Position numbers and translations under genes: made by a program
In this document: in pieces, positions 53,373 through 56,227 of the stretch
How positions within the stretch are numbered: the first letter of the stretch is position 1
How the letters are laid out: every line of letters begins with the position of its first letter
Notes under the pieces: model-generated
What the model saw: only the letters and a program-made list of their open reading frames with translations
Databases searched by the model: none
What the model was told of the DNA's origin: nothing
Assembly: GCA_016794365.1 (NCBI GenBank)
Contig: JAEUKB010000094.1
Span: 1-56,227 of the forward strand
DNA from: Myxococcales bacterium
GTDB lineage: Bacteria > Myxococcota_A > Polyangia > Palsa-1104 > JAEUJZ01
Reading direction: 5' to 3'
Length of the DNA: 56,227 nt

Positions 53373-54110
53373 ATGGCAACATCTACGACTTTTGATGCGC
53401 GTGTCGCGGCTCGCAGTCGGGCGGCGGCGGAGATTCTGAAGAACAAGGATCTGCTGATGATTTATGAGCGCTTCGGCGGGCTCAAAGACGACTTGGAGCA
53501 GATCCAAAAGCAGGGCGCGCTGGCCGAAAAGCTGGCCATGACCCGCAGTGGCAAGCGCGCATCGGGGGAGGGCGCAACCCTGGATGTTGCCTCTGCCTTT
53601 GTGGATCTGCAGGCCGAGTATGTCGCCGTGATGGCTGTGGTCCAGGCCGTGCGCTTTGACCTTCAGGCGGTCGGTGCCGATGCCCAGACCCTGGCGGCCC
53701 TGGATCGCATCTTGGTCAATGAAGCCGCCACGGTGTATAGCGAGGTCCAAGACGGCGACAAGGCCAAGCGCCGGGCTCAAAAGGATCGCGGACACGAAGC
53801 CATCCGGGCCGAGATTCACAAGGATGCCGTGGCCCTGCTCGCGCTGTCGGCGGCTTCGGCGGCGCTCAAAAAGCGTGGCGTCACCTCGGCGCGGCTCGAA
53901 GCCCTGCGCGATGCGGCCCAAGCGCTGAGCAGCAAGCTCAGCGACCGCGCGCAGAAAAAAGGTGCCAGTCACCAGGCCACCGCAGGCATCCACGAAGCAG
54001 TCAGCGCCCAAAAAGCCATCTGGGCCGCCTGCTATCGCATCCTTGGTGCCGCCGCAGAAGAAGACAGCCGCATTCGCCAGCTCCTGAAGGAAACCCGGCG
54101 CAGTCGCTAA
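53373..54110 (+). CDS. Helical protein of unknown function upstream of deaminase
   Basis: A 245-residue, nearly all-helical, Ala/Lys/Glu/Arg-rich protein with no signal. It starts ATSTTFDARVAARSRAAAEI and ends in a basic SRIRQLLKETRRSR. No domain was recognised. It lies 36 bp upstream of the dCTP deaminase, so is probably co-transcribed with it. Its composition is GC-rich like the host, unlike the deaminase gene, which suggests the two may have joined recently or that only the deaminase was acquired. It resembles 3924-4577 in build, not obviously in sequence. Confidence 0.65.
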   Translation: MATSTTFDARVAARSRAAAEILKNKDLLMIYERFGGLKDDLEQIQKQGALAEKLAMTRSGKRASGEGATLDVASAFVDLQAEYVAVMAVVQAVRFDLQAVGADAQTLAALDRILVNEAATVYSEVQDGDKAKRRAQKDRGHEAIRAEIHKDAVALLALSAASAALKKRGVTSARLEALRDAAQALSSKLSDRAQKKGASHQATAGIHEAVSAQKAIWAACYRILGAAAEEDSRIRQLLKETRRSR

Positions 54111-54146
54111 GTACGCCGCAACAGCCCTTCCCGCAGGAGATCGCAC

Positions 54147-55811
54147 ATGGCCCAGCTCAGTCGGTCGCTGTCTTTGATTCCAAACGATCCCGAGTTGTTG
54201 TTTGGGCTGGTTGCGCCCTTGGGGGCTGACTTGACTTCCGTAGAAAAGGCTCTTCAAAAAGCCCTGGAAGAAGTGGGCTATCGGTATGAGCCACCTATCC
54301 GCGTGGTATCTGAAGCAGAGAAAATGCTTCGGAATCTTGTAAGTCAGTGGAAGGCTTCAAATCCAGAACAACATACAGCGCACATTTCTGAAACAGAGGC
54401 AGTGCTTTCTGTAACCGCTGAAAATTATCAATATAAAATGAATGTGGGAAACCATCTGCGCAAGCTGTTAGATATGCCAGATGCCTTGGCGGTGTTGTCT
54501 GTTTTTGCTATTCGTAATTGTCGAAAAACCTATCATGAAAAAGCAAAAATACAAGATGTGGGTGATGGCAATAAACCCATTGCGCGACAGGCATATGTAG
54601 CGCATCAGCTCAAGCGCCCGGAAGAAGTCGAGACATTGCGCAGGATCTACGGGGACGCATTTATTCTGCTGGGCGTCTATTCAACCAAGCAGAAGCGTAT
54701 CGATCATTTGGCAAGTCGTATGTATAGCGGCGGCATGAAGTATGCTTCCATGGATGATGCCAAGCTGGCTGCCAGTGCGTTGGTTCAGCGAGATGCAGAA
54801 GAAGATGGAAACAAGAGCTTTGGGCAGTCGGTTAGGAAGACCTTTGCGCTGGCCGATGCATTTATTGATGGCGATCTTCCTGAGTCAGAGCTTGAGAAGA
54901 GTGTGTCTCGTTTGATTCGCTTATTGTTTTGGCATCCTGCGATGACGCCTACCAAAGAAGAATATGCAATGTTTTTGGCACAAGGGGCCGCCTTGCGCTC
55001 AGCGGACTTGGGACGCCAAGTGGGGGCTGCCATTCTTACAGAGGACGGGCAGGTGCTCAGCCTGGGCTGTAATGAGGTGGCGCGGCCAGGCGGGGGCCTG
55101 CTATGGGGCGATCAATCACCAGATATGCGAGACGTTGGCTATCAATCTGATCTAGATGTCAGCACGACAGAGAAGCTGCGCATCTTGGAAGAGCTTCTTC
55201 AGCGCCTTCAGTCAGCGGGATGGGTAAAGGGAGATCGGAACATCGATCATCGATCACTGCTTTCTTTGGCCAGAAACACGCTCAAAGATACTCGCCTGAT
55301 GGGGCTCATTGAGTTTCTTCGGCCAGTCCATGCAGAGATGGCTGCATTGATGGATGCTGCGAGAAGAGGCATTGCAGTTGCTGGGGGCATTTTGTTTTCT
55401 ACGACCTTTCCGTGCCATGAGTGTGCCAAGCATATCGTTGCTGCTGGTATGAAGAAGGTGATCTTTATCGAACCATATCCAAAGAGCCAGGTTGAGGTTC
55501 TGTATCGTGATGCCATTTCGATAGAAGATGGATCGGTAGATAAGCGCTTGCCATTTGTTCCTTTTATTGGTGTCGCGCCACGCAGATATCAGTCTTTCTT
55601 TGCCATGCCAGACAAGATCCTCGATGCAAAAGGGAAGACGCTGATGGACGGGCGTCGCGATGAAAACGGTCGCATTGTAGATTGGGCTGCCATCTGTAAG
55701 ACGCTTTCTCCCAAGCTAAGAGGTTATGATCGTCTGTATCGTGAGCATGAAGTAGAAATGATTCATGCGATGCAAGAAGCAATTGAGTACGTAAACCCGA
55801 AAGCTACGTAG
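54147..55811 (+). CDS. Anti-phage dCTP deaminase-like protein (P-loop + CDA)
   Basis: A 554-residue protein of the two-domain anti-phage dCTP deaminase type. An N-terminal kinase-like P-loop region starts LFGLVAPLGADLTSVEKALQ, in the place and style of the G-x-V-G-x-x-G-T-D-L loop of known members. The C-terminal zinc deaminase has HAE (H395, E397 in PVHAEMAAL) and PCxxC (C423, C426 in TTFPCHECAKHIV), the full catalytic set. Such enzymes deplete dCTP on phage infection. GGAG lies 8 nt before the ATG. Much of the gene (from about 54300) is distinctly richer in A/T than its neighbours, indicating transfer. Confidence 0.92.
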   Translation: MAQLSRSLSLIPNDPELLFGLVAPLGADLTSVEKALQKALEEVGYRYEPPIRVVSEAEKMLRNLVSQWKASNPEQHTAHISETEAVLSVTAENYQYKMNVGNHLRKLLDMPDALAVLSVFAIRNCRKTYHEKAKIQDVGDGNKPIARQAYVAHQLKRPEEVETLRRIYGDAFILLGVYSTKQKRIDHLASRMYSGGMKYASMDDAKLAASALVQRDAEEDGNKSFGQSVRKTFALADAFIDGDLPESELEKSVSRLIRLLFWHPAMTPTKEEYAMFLAQGAALRSADLGRQVGAAILTEDGQVLSLGCNEVARPGGGLLWGDQSPDMRDVGYQSDLDVSTTEKLRILEELLQRLQSAGWVKGDRNIDHRSLLSLARNTLKDTRLMGLIEFLRPVHAEMAALMDAARRGIAVAGGILFSTTFPCHECAKHIVAAGMKKVIFIEPYPKSQVEVLYRDAISIEDGSVDKRLPFVPFIGVAPRRYQSFFAMPDKILDAKGKTLMDGRRDENGRIVDWAAICKTLSPKLRGYDRLYREHEVEMIHAMQEAIEYVNPKAT

Positions 55812-56062
55812 TGTCTGTGAAGGACACGATAGAACGATATGAGGCTGTCATGAGCGATGTAAAAGCAGCAAGCGCAGAGTGGATGTGGGAAATCATGAAA
55901 GAAGCGCGGGATCAATTGGCAAAGAGACCAGCCTGGGATCTCGAGATGATGCGCTCGGCACCCCGGATGTATCCCAGCTTGCGCGAGAAGGAAGGGCCCG
56001 CCGAGGGGACGACTTCGGGGCAAGCGCGTCCACTCAGCCCGGAGCGTGGGGGTACGCAGTGA
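55811..56062 (+). CDS. Small protein after deaminase, ends at right IS
   Basis: An 83-residue frame starting GTG on the last base of the deaminase stop (the start could also be GTG 55817 or ATG 55850). The first ~45 residues (TIERYEAVMSDVKAASAEWM then WEIMKEARDQLAKRPAWDLE) form an amphipathic helix; the rest is Gly/Pro/Arg-rich and probably disordered. It ends 4 bp before the right IS terminal repeat. It may be a genuine accessory gene of the deaminase operon or a frame cut and resealed at the IS junction. Confidence 0.5.
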   Translation: MSVKDTIERYEAVMSDVKAASAEWMWEIMKEARDQLAKRPAWDLEMMRSAPRMYPSLREKEGPAEGTTSGQARPLSPERGGTQ

Positions 56063-56066
56063 TCAC

Positions 56067-56085
56067 CTCACCATTGATCACAAGT
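56067..56085 (-). repeat. 19-bp terminal repeat of right Tn5-like IS
   Basis: CTCACCATTGATCACAAGT, the exact inverse of 122-140. It is the inner end of an inverted second IS copy. Over the whole shared 140 bp the two copies differ at one base (121 C against its partner T, the A at 56086). Confidence 0.8.
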
Positions 56086-56227
56086 AATTGGGATGAGGGG
56101 GGTTTTGGCGGAGGTGGGCGGCGAGGAGTTCGATGCGCTGGAGGCCTCGCGTCAGGACGATGATGCCGGGCGGACCGCCGGAGGACTTGCCGGTGTAGCC
56201 GCCGAGCTCGGCAATCCACTTGGTCAC
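56078..56227 (-). CDS. IS4/Tn5-like transposase, 3' end only (runs off window edge)
   Basis: On the minus strand this gives the last 49 residues of the same transposase as at the left edge, with seven more upstream residues visible (VTKWIAE before LGGYTGKSSGGPPG). The stop is within the IS end. Its start and catalytic core are beyond the window. Confidence 0.85.
   Translation of the reverse strand: MTKWIAELGGYTGKSSGGPPGIIVLTRGLQRIELLAAHLRQNPPHPNYL

Overview
The window looks like a chromosomal segment of a GC-rich Myxococcota bacterium. The evidence is a secreted matrixin-type protease with a MYXO-CTERM-like sorting tail, three Hanks-type Ser/Thr kinases of myxobacterial style, an FHA-sigma54 activator, many lipoproteins with variable low-complexity linkers, and a cycloeucalenol cycloisomerase (a sterol enzyme; sterol synthesis in bacteria is best known from myxobacteria). 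All of this was read by eye from sequence and translations; no database search was run.

Layout. The two window edges are the 3' ends of two IS4/Tn5-like insertion sequences in inverted orientation (1-140 and 56067-56227), each with a 19-bp end resembling the Tn5 outside end. Inside the left IS lies an exact 7 x 42-bp tandem array (161-454), then an accessory block: an AAA/STAND-type ATPase with an overlapping TPR protein that has an inactive-STAND-like N-terminus (570-3840), and a helical protein followed by an ABC/OLD-type ATPase and a TOPRIM-like partner (3924-6470). Both pairs look like conflict or anti-phage modules. At the opposite edge sits a second defence-like block: a helical protein, an anti-phage-type dCTP deaminase with visibly lower GC, and a small ORF running up to the right IS (53373-56062).

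The middle is core genome. 6.5-8.7 kb holds an NrnA-like phosphoesterase, a MITE-like palindromic element, and a truncated haemoglobin divergent from an NsrR-like regulator (a nitric-oxide response pair). 8.9-15.5 kb holds a TolC-MlaC operon, DUF1015, a TrmN6-like methyltransferase, a cytochrome c'-like lipoprotein and a membrane-anchored Ig/CarboxypepD_reg-like protein. 15.5-23.6 kb is a tight minus-strand peptidoglycan operon murEF(fused)-mraY-murD-ftsW-murG, cut off from the usual dcw partners on both sides. 23.7-28.9 kb holds an FAD-linked oxidase, a metallophosphoesterase, a lipoprotein and an L,D-transpeptidase.

From 29 to 43 kb is a signalling-rich stretch: a kinase fused to a UrtA-like solute sensor, an FHA-sigma54 activator, an acyl-CoA dehydrogenase, a tail-anchored kinase, the cycloeucalenol cycloisomerase, and a 1547-residue kinase-STAND-WD40 protein. 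From 43 to 53 kb are secreted and envelope proteins (the protease pair, a VIT/vWA protein, a PQQ-type propeller, lipoproteins), a 2OG-oxygenase-like protein and a divergent HhH glycosylase. Several intergenic spaces hold simple tandem arrays, the clearest being 16 x 11 bp placed exactly between two convergent stop codons (44520-44695). No tRNA, rRNA or CRISPR array was recognised.
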